DNA of 64,000 nucleotides from Pradoshia sp. D12. Lineage in GTDB: Bacteria; Bacillota; Bacilli; Bacillales; Pradoshiaceae. Below are positions 35,190-44,745 of this stretch, piece after piece. Made by a program: the position numbers and the translations under genes. The notes under the pieces were generated by a model. It saw only the letters and a list, made by a program, of their open reading frames with translations, made no database searches and was not told the origin of the DNA. The stretch's first letter is position 1; every line of letters starts with the position of its first letter. Location: NCBI RefSeq assembly GCF_008935075.1, contig NZ_CP044545.1:3475587-3539586 (forward strand), in the 5' to 3' direction.

Positions 35190-35281
35190 TTTCAGGAACA
35201 ATTTAAAACAATTGCATTAATTTTTCTTCGCCATTCCAAAAAAACACAGATTTTAAAAATAATGTTTAAGGTGGTTTTCAA

Positions 35282-36058
35282 ATGAGTCTAGAAAACTTTT
35301 CACTTGATTACTTTAATTTAACAGACAAGGTAGCCATCGTAACCGGCGGCAATACAGGCCTAGGACAAGGATATGCGGTTGCACTAGCGAAAGCCGGAGC
35401 AAATGTATTCGTTGTTACCCATAATGATAATTGGAAGGAAACGCAGGACTTAATTGAAGCTACCGGAAGGAAAGCTCATTTTAAACAGGCTGAACTGACG
35501 AATAGAGAAAGTATAAAAGAAATAGTTGAAGAATGCGTAAGTGTCTTTGGTCGAATTGATATTCTCGTTAATAACGCAGGAACAATTCGCCGTGCTCCCT
35601 TACTTGAATATAAAGAAGAAGACTGGAACGCAGTCATGGACATTAACTTAAATGCTGTTTATTTCCTTAGCCAAGAAGTAGCAAAAGTGATGGTCAAACA
35701 AGAAAGCGGTAAAATCATCAATATTGGATCCATGCTTTCCTTCCAGGGCGGTAAGTTTATCCCACCATACACAGCGAGTAAACACGGTGTTGCCGGGTTA
35801 ACAAAAGCGTTTGCCAATGAATTAGGACAATACAATATTCAAATTAATGCGATTGCACCTGGTTATATTGAAACCGCTAACACTGATCCTATTCGTGCTG
35901 ATGAGAAACGGAATGCGGAAATTCTATCAAGAATTCCTGCTGGAAGATGGGCTAAACCAGCTGATTTGATGGGAGTCGTTGTGTTCTTGGCAAGTAAAGC
36001 ATCCGATTATATGAACGGACATATTCTCGCAGTAGACGGTGGTTGGTTAGCGCGTTAA
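35282..36058 (+). CDS. kduD: 2-deoxy-D-gluconate 3-dehydrogenase (2,5-diketo-3-deoxygluconate reductase)
   Basis: Short-chain dehydrogenase, 258 aa, that reduces 2,5-diketo-3-deoxygluconate to KDG, the step after KduI. Rossmann motif TGGNTGLGQGYAVALA near residue 22, NNAG at ~100, catalytic Ser in INIGSMLSFQGG and the Tyr-x-x-x-Lys pair in PPYTASKHG. C-terminal YMNGHILAVDGGWLAR is typical of KduD. RBS AAGGTGG. Co-directional with kduI, 92 bp apart. Confidence 0.94.
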   Translation: MSLENFSLDYFNLTDKVAIVTGGNTGLGQGYAVALAKAGANVFVVTHNDNWKETQDLIEATGRKAHFKQAELTNRESIKEIVEECVSVFGRIDILVNNAGTIRRAPLLEYKEEDWNAVMDINLNAVYFLSQEVAKVMVKQESGKIINIGSMLSFQGGKFIPPYTASKHGVAGLTKAFANELGQYNIQINAIAPGYIETANTDPIRADEKRNAEILSRIPAGRWAKPADLMGVVVFLASKASDYMNGHILAVDGGWLAR

Positions 36059-36079
36059 AAAGGGCTTACACCAATTTGA

Positions 36080-36544
36080 ATGGGGCTGATTTCATTGATT
36101 ACCGGCAATATAGATGACCTGATTGAGCAAAAGAGTCTTGCTGAGAATTTACAATCAAAATTAACATTTTTAAAAGAGTTCGATAGCTCCCAGTACTCTG
36201 CTGGGCGCCATGACATTGACGAGAATTTATTTTTCTTCCTCAATGAATATGAAACAAAGGAAGAACCTGACTGTATTTGGGAAGCCCACCGAAAATACCT
36301 GGACATCCATTATATTCTTGAAGGCAAAGAAAACATTGCCGTTGACCATATAAATCGTCAACAAATCAAGGAAAATTACGATGAAGCAAAAGATGCTATC
36401 TTTCTTGAAGGTGATGTCCAAACGCTTATAGCCATGAATCCAGGTGATGTGATGATTTGTTTCCCAAAAGATTCCCACAAGGTTGGAATTATAACTGAAG
36501 AAAAGCAAATGGTTAAAAAAATTGTTCTTAAAGTAAAACGGTAA
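36080..36544 (+). CDS. YhcH/YjgK/YiaL family protein
   Basis: Cupin-like protein of about 150 aa in the YhcH/YjgK/YiaL family, whose members accompany acidic-sugar pathways and are thought to act as anomerases or isomerases of such sugars. Seen: ENLFFFLNEYETKEE-like region, CIWEAHRKYLDIHYILEGKE with conserved Glu/His, and PGDVMICFPKDSHKVG with a conserved His. Start uncertain: ATG 36080 lacks a close RBS, while the TTG at 36095 follows GGGGCTG. Located 21 bp after kduD, so part of the operon; it may process a Kdu/Kdg intermediate. Confidence 0.8.
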   Translation: MGLISLITGNIDDLIEQKSLAENLQSKLTFLKEFDSSQYSAGRHDIDENLFFFLNEYETKEEPDCIWEAHRKYLDIHYILEGKENIAVDHINRQQIKENYDEAKDAIFLEGDVQTLIAMNPGDVMICFPKDSHKVGIITEEKQMVKKIVLKVKR

Positions 36545-36719
36545 ATCCTAAAATCCCTGGATATGAAGATTTAATCCAACCAAAGAGAATATGTATGTGA
36601 ACAAGAGAAATCTATCAATCATACAAAATCATAATTCCAGCTTTATATCCATAAATCTACCATCTTAGACCTTACATAATTGTGACCTCATTTTAATCCG
36701 GAAGGTAAGGTAGATCATC

Positions 36720-37709
36720 ATGCGAATTTTAAAGACGATTGAAAAAATCCCAGGCGGGCTCATGCTGGTACCACTATTTTTAGGGGCCATTATACATACT
36801 TTTGCTCCAACATCAGGTGAATACTTTGGTTCATTCACAAACGGATTAATGACAGGAACGGTTCCAATCTTAGCCGTTTGGTTCTTCTGTATGGGTGCCG
36901 GTATTAATATTAAAGCAACAGGAACTGTATTACGTAAATCCGGAACCCTTGTTATAACAAAAATCGCGGTTGCCTGGCTTATAGCATTAGTGGCATCTAT
37001 GTTTATTCCTGATGGTGGAATCCAGACTGGAGTTTTCGCAGGATTGTCCGTTCTCGCTTTAGTGGCAGCCATGGATATGACAAACGGCGGACTTTATGCA
37101 TCCATCATGCAACAATATGGCACCAAAGAAGAAGCCGGCGCTTTTGTCTTGATGTCCATAGAATCCGGCCCGCTTGTAACAATGTTGATTCTGGGTTCAA
37201 CCGGTCTTGCTGCATTTGAACCACAAGCTTTTGTAGGTGCTGTATTACCTTTCTTACTAGGATTCCTTCTTGGAAACCTTGATTCTGATTTACGCGACTT
37301 TTTCAGCAAGGCTACTACTACTATGATTCCATTCTTTGGATTTGCATTGGGTAACTCAATCGATTTAGGTGTTATTCTTCAAACAGGTATTGGAGGAATC
37401 TTGCTGGGTGTATTAGTTATTATTATTACGGGTATTCCATTGATACTGGCAGATAAATATATTGGAGGCGGTAACGGAACAGCTGGTCTTGCTGCATCAA
37501 GTACAGCAGGAGCTGCTGTCGCCAACCCAATGATCATTGCAACAATGGCACCTGAATTCATGCCTGTTGCTCAATCTGCTACTTCTCTGGTGGCCGCATC
37601 TGTTATTGTAACATCGATATTGGTACCAATCTTAACTGCATACTGGGCTCAATATATGAAAAAGAGAAACAAAGATACGATATCACCAGATAGCAAAGCT
37701 ACCGTTTAA
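36720..37709 (+). CDS. kdgT: 2-keto-3-deoxygluconate permease
   Basis: Integral membrane symporter of the KDGT family, 329 aa, about ten helices, importing KDG with protons. The opening [28 protein letters not shown], then [31 protein letters not shown] and the C-terminal [19 protein letters not shown] are near-invariant in KdgT proteins. Initiation ATG 36720 after GGAAGGTAAGG. It sits between the YhcH-family gene and kdgK, which phosphorylates the imported KDG. The 175-bp gap before it holds no clear element. Confidence 0.94.
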   Translation: MRILKTIEKIPGGLMLVPLFLGAIIHTFAPTSGEYFGSFTNGLMTGTVPILAVWFFCMGAGINIKATGTVLRKSGTLVITKIAVAWLIALVASMFIPDGGIQTGVFAGLSVLALVAAMDMTNGGLYASIMQQYGTKEEAGAFVLMSIESGPLVTMLILGSTGLAAFEPQAFVGAVLPFLLGFLLGNLDSDLRDFFSKATTTMIPFFGFALGNSIDLGVILQTGIGGILLGVLVIIITGIPLILADKYIGGGNGTAGLAASSTAGAAVANPMIIATMAPEFMPVAQSATSLVAASVIVTSILVPILTAYWAQYMKKRNKDTISPDSKATV

Positions 37710-37766
37710 TATTCTAGTCCCGGGGGGCAAATGGCTTGCCCCTTCTGGAATGAACAGGAGGATCCT

Positions 37767-38717
37767 ATGAGTAAAATTATCACCGTGGGAGAACCAATGG
37801 CCCTTTTTGTTTCTGAAAAAGAAGGTTCATTAGAAACCGCCGACCGTTTTGTTCGTTTTGTTTCAGGTGCCGAGGTTAATTTTTCAATCGGTATGGCACG
37901 TTTAGGCCATCAGGTCACCTATATAACCCAATTAGGCCAAGATCCGTTTGGAAAAAGCATAGAAACTTTTCTTCAGCAAAATTCGATTAACACCGAATAT
38001 ATTAAATATGATTCAACCCATACAACAGGTATGCAATTTAAGCAAAAAGTTAGTGCTGGCGACCCGGAAGTATTTTCGGCACGGAAAAATTCAGCCGCTT
38101 CCCATATGAATCGGGAAACAATCGCTCATATAAACTGGACCGAGTATAATCATATTCATTTAACTGGTATACCACCAGCTCTTTCAGGGGGCTGCAGAGA
38201 TATGGTCTATGAATTAATGGATACAGCAAGAGCCAATGGTGTGCAAATTTCTTTCGACCCCAACCTTCGTCCAGGTCTTTGGGAGGATAAACAAGAGATG
38301 GCTGAAATTATCAATGATTTGGCATGTCGCGCAGATATTGTCCTTCCCGGCATTAAGGAAGGGGTACTGTTAACCGGCCAGGATGATGTTCAACATATTG
38401 CGGACTACTATCATGCAGCAGGTGTTAAAACCGTCGTTATTAAACTTGGTGAAAAAGGGGCATTTACCAGTTCAGAAGGCGAACGTTTCTATACCGACCG
38501 TTTCCCTGTCAAACAGGTTGTTGATACGGTAGGTGCCGGAGATGGCTTTGCAGTTGGAGTAGTGAGTGGTCTATTAGAAGGACTTCCCATCAAGGAAGCT
38601 GTAAGACGCGGAGCCGCAATTGGGGCACTTGCCGTTATGTCTCCGGGAGACAATGATGGATTGCCTAACCATGAAAGTTTACTAGCTTACATGGAGGATT
38701 CAATCGCAGAGATTTAA
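37767..38717 (+). CDS. kdgK: 2-dehydro-3-deoxygluconokinase
   Basis: PfkB/ribokinase-family sugar kinase, 316 aa, converting KDG to KDPG, the substrate of the KdgA aldolase. N-terminal ITVGEPMALFVSE and the PfkB signature VDTVGAGDGFAVGVVSG with the catalytic Asp are present, with GAEVNFSIGMARLGH typical of KDG kinases. ATG 37767 follows a strong RBS (CAGGAGG); a frame extending to 37731 has no RBS. Last gene of the plus-strand kdu/kdg run before a perfect terminator. Confidence 0.94.
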   Translation: MSKIITVGEPMALFVSEKEGSLETADRFVRFVSGAEVNFSIGMARLGHQVTYITQLGQDPFGKSIETFLQQNSINTEYIKYDSTHTTGMQFKQKVSAGDPEVFSARKNSAASHMNRETIAHINWTEYNHIHLTGIPPALSGGCRDMVYELMDTARANGVQISFDPNLRPGLWEDKQEMAEIINDLACRADIVLPGIKEGVLLTGQDDVQHIADYYHAAGVKTVVIKLGEKGAFTSSEGERFYTDRFPVKQVVDTVGAGDGFAVGVVSGLLEGLPIKEAVRRGAAIGALAVMSPGDNDGLPNHESLLAYMEDSIAEI

Positions 38718-38733
38718 ATAAAGGCTCATAAAG

Positions 38734-38772
38734 AGTAAAGATAATGGCATCCATTATCTTTACTTTTGCTTT
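38734..38772 (+). terminator. Terminator of the kdu/kdg operon
   Basis: A perfect 14-bp stem (38734-38747 with 38751-38764, 3-nt loop) followed by TTTGCTTTTT. Confidence 0.9.
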
Positions 38773-38827
38773 TTAAAATGATCAGAATAAATGCCATTCC
38801 CTGTAATTCTGCACATGCGCTCCCTAA

Positions 38828-38848
38828 GAGATTAGATATCCTAATCTC
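38828..38848 (-). terminator. Hairpin after the IclR regulator gene
   Basis: GAGATTAG (38828-38835) and CTAATCTC (38841-38848) form a perfect 8-bp stem 48 bp beyond the stop; no U run follows on the minus strand. Confidence 0.4.
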
Positions 38849-38896
38849 CTAATAGGATCTTTGGATAAAATCAATCAAAGGCGCAGAGATTACTTT

Positions 38897-39667
38897 TCAG
38901 TTTATACTTCCTATGTATCCCAAGTTTCTAGAGATGGCCATACTGTAGTGTTTCATTTTTTCAATTAGCGTTTCATTAATCAAGTCCATAGTCACGCGAT
39001 TATTGGGCCCAGATATACTGAAACTCGCGATGATCTTCCCTTTATGATCATAAATAGGCGCCGCAATACATCTTAAGACTTCTTCATTCTCTGAGTTATC
39101 CAATGCGTAGCCTTCTATCTTTATTTTCTCGATTTCTTCTAAAAGCTGTTCTTGCGACGTGATTGTAGTAGGAGTCTTAGCAATGAATTCTGTTTTGGAA
39201 AGAATAGAATCAAATTTTTCCTGATCCATTCCAGATAATAACACTTTACCGACTGCCGTACAGTACATCGGCGCCCGGCTACCAATACGTGAAAACATGC
39301 GAACCGTTTGATTACTTTCTATTTTATCGATATAAACAATCTCACCAAGGTTCTCTATACATAAATGAACCGTTTCATTGACTTCAAGAGATAATTTTTC
39401 GAGATAAGGCTTTGCCACTGTGATGACATCATTGTTGTTCAGAAGATTTCTAGATAAAAAGAGAATTTGCAGACCAAGTTTATACTTATCGGTCTCTTCA
39501 TCTTTTACAACATAGTTCATATTGGACAAGGTAGTCAGAAGCCTGTGGACGGTACTCTTTGTTAGTCCCACCTGTTCAGACAGACGTGTAACCTGGAGAC
39601 CATTCGGATATTCTGAAAGTTTATTTAATATAGTTAAAGCTCGTTCAATCGATTGAACATTAGACAT
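38897..39667 (-). CDS. kdgR: IclR family regulator, KdgR-like
   Basis: Transcriptional repressor of 256 aa. N-terminal winged helix (QSIERALTILNKLSEYPNGLQVTRLSEQVGLTKSTVHRLLTTLSN) and C-terminal IclR effector domain with KVLLSGMD and EEVLRCIAAPIYDHKGKIIASFSISG. Placed between kdgK and kdgA on the opposite strand, so it most likely senses KDG or KDPG and controls both the kdu/kdg operon and kdgA. B. subtilis KdgR is LacI family, so the name is by function, not homology. TGGNAC half-sites upstream of kduI are candidate binding sites. Confidence 0.85.
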   Translation of the reverse strand: MSNVQSIERALTILNKLSEYPNGLQVTRLSEQVGLTKSTVHRLLTTLSNMNYVVKDEETDKYKLGLQILFLSRNLLNNNDVITVAKPYLEKLSLEVNETVHLCIENLGEIVYIDKIESNQTVRMFSRIGSRAPMYCTAVGKVLLSGMDQEKFDSILSKTEFIAKTPTTITSQEQLLEEIEKIKIEGYALDNSENEEVLRCIAAPIYDHKGKIIASFSISGPNNRVTMDLINETLIEKMKHYSMAISRNLGYIGSIN

Positions 39668-39850
39668 GATTTTCTACCTCTTTTAGTTGATTTGTATAGA
39701 GAGATTTCCGTTGTTTCCTAATATCCTGCTCTATTTATAATGATACGGGAACCTACAATTTTTGTAAATTCGAATTAAGAACTATTATAGAAAGAGTAAA
39801 CTCAGCAAATACGTATAGAAATGATTACAATACAAAAAGGAGTGTTCACA

Positions 39851-40498
39851 ATGCAAAAACAAGCAATCTTACAAAAGGTTACGGAATGTGGAGTAGTCGC
39901 TGTTGTTAGAGCAGACTCTAAGGAAGAAGCTCGTTTGATATCTGAAGCCTGTGTAAAAGGTGGTATTCAGGGGATTGAAGTGACTTTCACAGTCCAGTCA
40001 GCAGACGAGGTCATCAAGGAATTGGTTTCTGTCTATAAAACTAATAAAAAGGTAGTCATCGGTGCTGGAACCGTCCTGGATGCTACTACTGCAAGAATTG
40101 CTATTTTAGCAGGTGCCCAGTTCATTGTCAGCCCGGCATTTGATGGGGAAACAGCTAAGTTGTGTAACCTCTATCAAATCCCTTATATGCCTGGGTGTAT
40201 GACGATTACAGAGATGAAAACAGCATTGGAAGCTGGGGTTGATATTGTTAAACTATTCCCTGGAAATGCGTTTGGCCCTGGGTTTATAAAAGCCGTAAAA
40301 GCCCCTCTCCCTCAGGTAAATATAATGCCAACCGGCGGGGTGAGTTTAGATAATATTGAAGAATGGATTTCAAATGGCTGCGTTGCTGTCGGAGTCGGCG
40401 GCAATCTGTTAGCACCGGCCAAAACAGGCGATTACGATCAGATTACTGAAATCGCAAAGATGTATATTGAAAAGGCTGTAGCAGCAAGAAAAAAATAA
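39851..40498 (+). CDS. kdgA: 2-keto-3-deoxy-6-phosphogluconate aldolase
   Basis: Class I KDPG/KHG aldolase, 215 aa, splitting KDPG to pyruvate and glyceraldehyde-3-phosphate, the last step of the pathway in this locus. Signature EVTFTVQSADEVI, GAGTVLDATTA, the Schiff-base Lys in DIVKLFPGNAFGPGFIKA, and NIMPTGGVSLDN. ATG 39851 follows AAGGAG; the 10-codon extension from 39821 has no RBS. It is divergent from the IclR gene and thus has its own promoter. Confidence 0.95.
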   Translation: MQKQAILQKVTECGVVAVVRADSKEEARLISEACVKGGIQGIEVTFTVQSADEVIKELVSVYKTNKKVVIGAGTVLDATTARIAILAGAQFIVSPAFDGETAKLCNLYQIPYMPGCMTITEMKTALEAGVDIVKLFPGNAFGPGFIKAVKAPLPQVNIMPTGGVSLDNIEEWISNGCVAVGVGGNLLAPAKTGDYDQITEIAKMYIEKAVAARKK

Positions 40499-40588
40499 GA
40501 ATTCATTCTATTAACTAAGTTGAACAGTCATCCTTTATAATAAAAGAATAGTTAGAAAAAACCAAATTAGACAGAGGAGGATTCAGAT

Positions 40589-41431
40589 ATGCCAACAAAT
40601 CTCAAAGATACAGTCACCTTACATAATGGCGTTGAAATGCCATGGCTTGGATTGGGCGTTTTTAAAGTTCAAGAAGGTGAAGAGGTTATCCAGTCTGTTA
40701 AAGCAGCCATCCAAAATGGATATATCAGCATTGATACAGCTGCCATTTACGGTAATGAAGAAGGCGTAGGCCAAGCGATCAAAGAATCAGGTGTGCCACG
40801 CGAGGATTTATTTATTACAACAAAGTTATGGAATAGTGAACAAGGATATGAATCTACCTTAAAAGCCTTCGATGAAAGCATGGAAAAGCTAGGCTTGGAT
40901 TACTTGGATCTTTATCTAATTCATTGGCCTGGTAAGGATAAATATAAAGAAACATGGAAAGCCTTTGAAAAACTCTACAAAGATGGACGAGTTCGTGCAA
41001 TTGGCGTAAGTAACTTCCTGGTTCATCACCTTGAGGATTTAATTGCTACAGCTGAAATTAAACCAATGGTGAATCAAGTGGAATTCCATCCTCATCTAAC
41101 ACAAGAGGATCTTCGTGCATATTGCAAAAAAGAAGGAATTCAACTTGAAGCTTGGTCTCCTTTAAAACAAGGACAGCTTTTGGACAATCCAGTTCTTAAA
41201 GAAATTGCCGAGAAACACAATAAATCGGTTGCCCAGGTTATCCTGCGCTGGGATCTGCAACATGGTGTCGTAACGATTCCGAAATCAATTAAAGAACATC
41301 GCATTATTGAAAATTCCAGTATCTTTGACTTTGAATTATCTGCAGAGGATATGGAAAGAATTGATCAATTAAATCAAGATAGCCGTGCTGGATCTCATCC
41401 TGATACAATGAAAGCAGGCTTTGAATTTTAA
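40589..41431 (+). CDS. Aldo/keto reductase, YvgN-like
   Basis: NADPH-dependent aldo/keto reductase of family AKR5, 280 aa, close to B. subtilis YvgN, a (methyl)glyoxal reductase. Catalytic Asp and Tyr in [15 protein letters not shown], Lys in [10 protein letters not shown], His in LYLIHWPG, and the NADPH motif [10 protein letters not shown] are all present, so it should be active. RBS AGAGGAGG. Stand-alone gene between kdgA and a terminator; probably removes reactive aldehydes from sugar metabolism. Confidence 0.92.
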   Translation: MPTNLKDTVTLHNGVEMPWLGLGVFKVQEGEEVIQSVKAAIQNGYISIDTAAIYGNEEGVGQAIKESGVPREDLFITTKLWNSEQGYESTLKAFDESMEKLGLDYLDLYLIHWPGKDKYKETWKAFEKLYKDGRVRAIGVSNFLVHHLEDLIATAEIKPMVNQVEFHPHLTQEDLRAYCKKEGIQLEAWSPLKQGQLLDNPVLKEIAEKHNKSVAQVILRWDLQHGVVTIPKSIKEHRIIENSSIFDFELSAEDMERIDQLNQDSRAGSHPDTMKAGFEF

Positions 41432-41439
41432 TAATAATC

Positions 41440-41471
41440 AGGAGGCAGCTTATATATAGGCTGCCTCCTTT
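41440..41471. terminator. Bidirectional terminator between aldo/keto reductase and sortase genes
   Basis: AGGAGGCAGC (41440-41449) pairs with GCTGCCTCCT (41460-41469) between two convergent genes. Confidence 0.85.
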
Positions 41472-41477
41472 CTATTG

Positions 41478-42221
41478 TTACTCTGCGTATGCTCTCTCTT
41501 CTATTAATCTTGCATGGACCACCCTTCTTCCATCCTTTAGACCTTGACTGCATGTGGAGAGCGTTAAAACCTTATCCTTATCAGATAACGGTTCTACCTT
41601 ATAGCTAAAATCTGACCTTGATCGTAATTGGTTTATAAAAGCAAGATACTGTTCACTAGTTCCAAACTCAGTTTGGATATAATTAAAGCTTGGATCTGTG
41701 TTATAAGTAGAGAAAACCTCCCACTTATAATAGCCCGTTTTCCCATAAAAGTTTATGTATCTATGCTCGTATAGGAAGTTTTCATCCTTGTATTTATTCA
41801 AATCATGAAACATCGTACCGTTCTTCATATTATGTCCATAAAGAATGATATGATTGTCTGCAAAACCTTCCTGATTACGATAATCCATAAAAATACTTCC
41901 CTGAATGGATGAGCTATTGTTAAAATCATGTGTTAAATAGTAACTGTTATCATCACCCTGTACAACGGGGTAGTCAATGGCTGTTCCATCAATGGTGATC
42001 CAACCAACCGATTGGTCATTCAGCTCTACCAATTTAGTAAAATCGGCATTACCTGTTTCTTCTGATATGACCTTGTGTTTATCTTGAACCAGCTTCTTCT
42101 CCAATTTATACATCTGATATTCATCCATTGCATATTGAAACAAATAAATTCCTGACCAGCAAAACACAATCAGTAGTCCTAAACCGATTAACTTTGATAT
42201 AATTGTCCGACTTCGCTTCAT
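41478..42221 (-). CDS. srtB: Class B sortase
   Basis: Membrane-anchored cysteine transpeptidase that attaches proteins to peptidoglycan. 247 aa with an N-terminal anchor helix (~9-28) and an extracellular catalytic domain: VGWITIDGTAIDYPVVQGDDNSYYLTHDF, catalytic His in ILYGHNM, Cys224 in TLSTC and Arg in DGRRVVHAR. The insertion between strands and the TLSTC motif mark class B. ATG 42221 has GAGAGG-type RBS; an extension to 42323 is unlikely. No NPQTN-type substrate or iron-uptake (isd-like) genes are adjacent, so its substrate lies elsewhere or was lost. Confidence 0.92.
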   Translation of the reverse strand: MKRSRTIISKLIGLGLLIVFCWSGIYLFQYAMDEYQMYKLEKKLVQDKHKVISEETGNADFTKLVELNDQSVGWITIDGTAIDYPVVQGDDNSYYLTHDFNNSSSIQGSIFMDYRNQEGFADNHIILYGHNMKNGTMFHDLNKYKDENFLYEHRYINFYGKTGYYKWEVFSTYNTDPSFNYIQTEFGTSEQYLAFINQLRSRSDFSYKVEPLSDKDKVLTLSTCSQGLKDGRRVVHARLIEERAYAE

Positions 42222-42890
42222 GCCTCTCAACTCTCTTAAGAAAATTATTATTCTTATATAATATAAGTTTAATAACAGACATTTCAGAATACAATAGCTT
42301 ATCAAATAAAACAAAACCCCCACATTTTAAGCATAAGGAGGTTAAAGTCTGACTAATTCTATCCCTTTAAAGTTTCAAAAACTTCTCAAGCGATTTTTGG
42401 GAATCATATACATACTCGGATAGGAATTTTACTTCGTAGAATTATTCTTTTTACTCCCTTTCACAATCTATATTGGTATTTAAGTATTCCCTCACCAAAT
42501 TCCATTGAAGTCTCTTCTTGTTGTAATTTAGTCATCTCAGATCCTCATTCTAGTTGTTCATCTTTTATCGAAACAATCAATCGTCCGTTTGTATGCTTTT
42601 AAATGATAAACTTAGTTGCTGAACTGTTTCTTCACTTAACTCCAATTCCCAGTGCATAATCTTATTCCTGTCACCTTCTCATCCTTATGTCTTTCTCGAG
42701 AACCGTACCAATTTAGGGAGAACATGGATATTTTTCGTCATTATTCGACAATATTTGCATAAAACTTGACTGAATTTTCTCTTTAATGTTACCTTCAATA
42801 TGGTTAACCAAAAGTTTACTATTTAAATTGTTAGATAGATTGGTTGTTTATATGCGAATAAATATTATTAAACTAGTATTCCTAGGCATT
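42222..42890. other. AT-rich stretch without an intact gene
   Basis: About 670 bp. Two very short minus-strand frames (MHWELELSEETVQQLSLS and on, 42577-42657; MTKLQQEETSMEFGEGILK and on, 42460-42540) look like coding remnants but match nothing that I know. It also holds a diverged copy of the eno 3' flank (42381-42419, listed separately). No promoter or RNA gene is evident. Confidence 0.4.
42381..42419. repeat. Diverged copy of the eno downstream sequence
   Basis: This segment resembles 43328-43366, just past the eno stop: both begin ACTTCTCAAGCG and share AATCATATA and ATACTC, with one-base offsets. The similarity fades on both sides but includes ACTTCGT further along (42431 and 43384). Confidence 0.55.
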
Positions 42891-42892
42891 AG

Positions 42893-43208
42893 TTGATAAT
42901 ATACCTAAACCGCAATAATGCAGACTTATCCGTGGTTGCTTACACGAAAGCTGTGGATATGTCAGAAAACGGTTATTTCGCCCATACATCACCAACATAC
43001 GGAAGTCCCTTTGATATGATGAAGGCTTTCGGAATCACATATGTAGCAGCAGCTGAAAACATTGCGCAAGGCCACAGAACAGCTGAAGCCGTTATGGAAG
43101 GTTGGATGGACTCAGAGGGTCACAGAGAAAATATCCTAAATCCAAACTATACTGATTGGTTATGAAAAGTATGAGCATTACTGGGTGCAAATGTTCATTC
43201 AAAATTAA
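42893..43208 (+). pseudogene. CAP-domain (YkwD-type) secreted protein remnant
   Basis: Remnant of a cysteine-rich-secretory/PR-1-like (CAP) domain as in YkwD proteins. The frame reads AVDMSENGYFAHTSPTYGSP, then GITYVAAAENIAQGHRT and WMDSEGHRENILNPNYTD, which hold the conserved His and Glu residues of the CAP cavity. At 43156-43160 the frame breaks; one base over it resumes as GYEKYEHYWVQMFIQN with the expected C-terminal end. The signal peptide, upstream cell-wall region and first CAP helix are missing, and there is no RBS. It lies near the sortase gene. Confidence 0.85.
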
Positions 43209-43226
43209 TCAACCATTATTCTAACA

Positions 43227-43261
43227 AAAACGCCTCTTTCAAATAAGGAAAGAGGCGTTTT
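43227..43261. terminator. Bidirectional hairpin after the CAP remnant
   Basis: A 14-bp stem, AAAACGCCTCTTTC (43227-43240) with GAAAGAGGCGTTTT (43248-43261). Confidence 0.85.
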
Positions 43262-43266
43262 ATTGT

Positions 43267-43307
43267 AAAAAAAAACTTCTTATACTGAAATTCAGTATAA
43301 GAAGTTT
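43267..43307 (-). terminator. Terminator of the glycolytic operon
   Basis: A perfect 35-nt palindrome (43273-43307, 17-bp arms around position 43290) followed on the minus strand by nine U (43275-43267). It closes the eno transcript 90 bp past the stop. Confidence 0.9.
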
Positions 43308-43327
43308 CCCTTTTGAGCTTTTATAAT

Positions 43328-43366
43328 ACTTCTCAAGCGTCCTTGAAAATCATATAAAATACTCAT
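43328..43366. repeat. eno 3'-flank segment with a diverged copy at 42381-42419
   Basis: Partner of the repeat at 42381-42419; it lies between the eno stop and its terminator, so it is part of the 3' untranslated region. Confidence 0.55.
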
Positions 43367-43395
43367 CAACTCATCAAAAATTTCTACTTCGTTAA

Positions 43396-44706
<1,311 letters not shown>

Positions 44707-44745
44707 TTAATTGGAAAATATAGTACATTTTATAGTTTGTACAAC

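Noticed and set aside
42460-42657. Two tiny minus-strand ORFs with possible starts
   Set aside because: They encode about 26 residues each, without convincing ribosome binding sites or similarity; described only as possible remnants.
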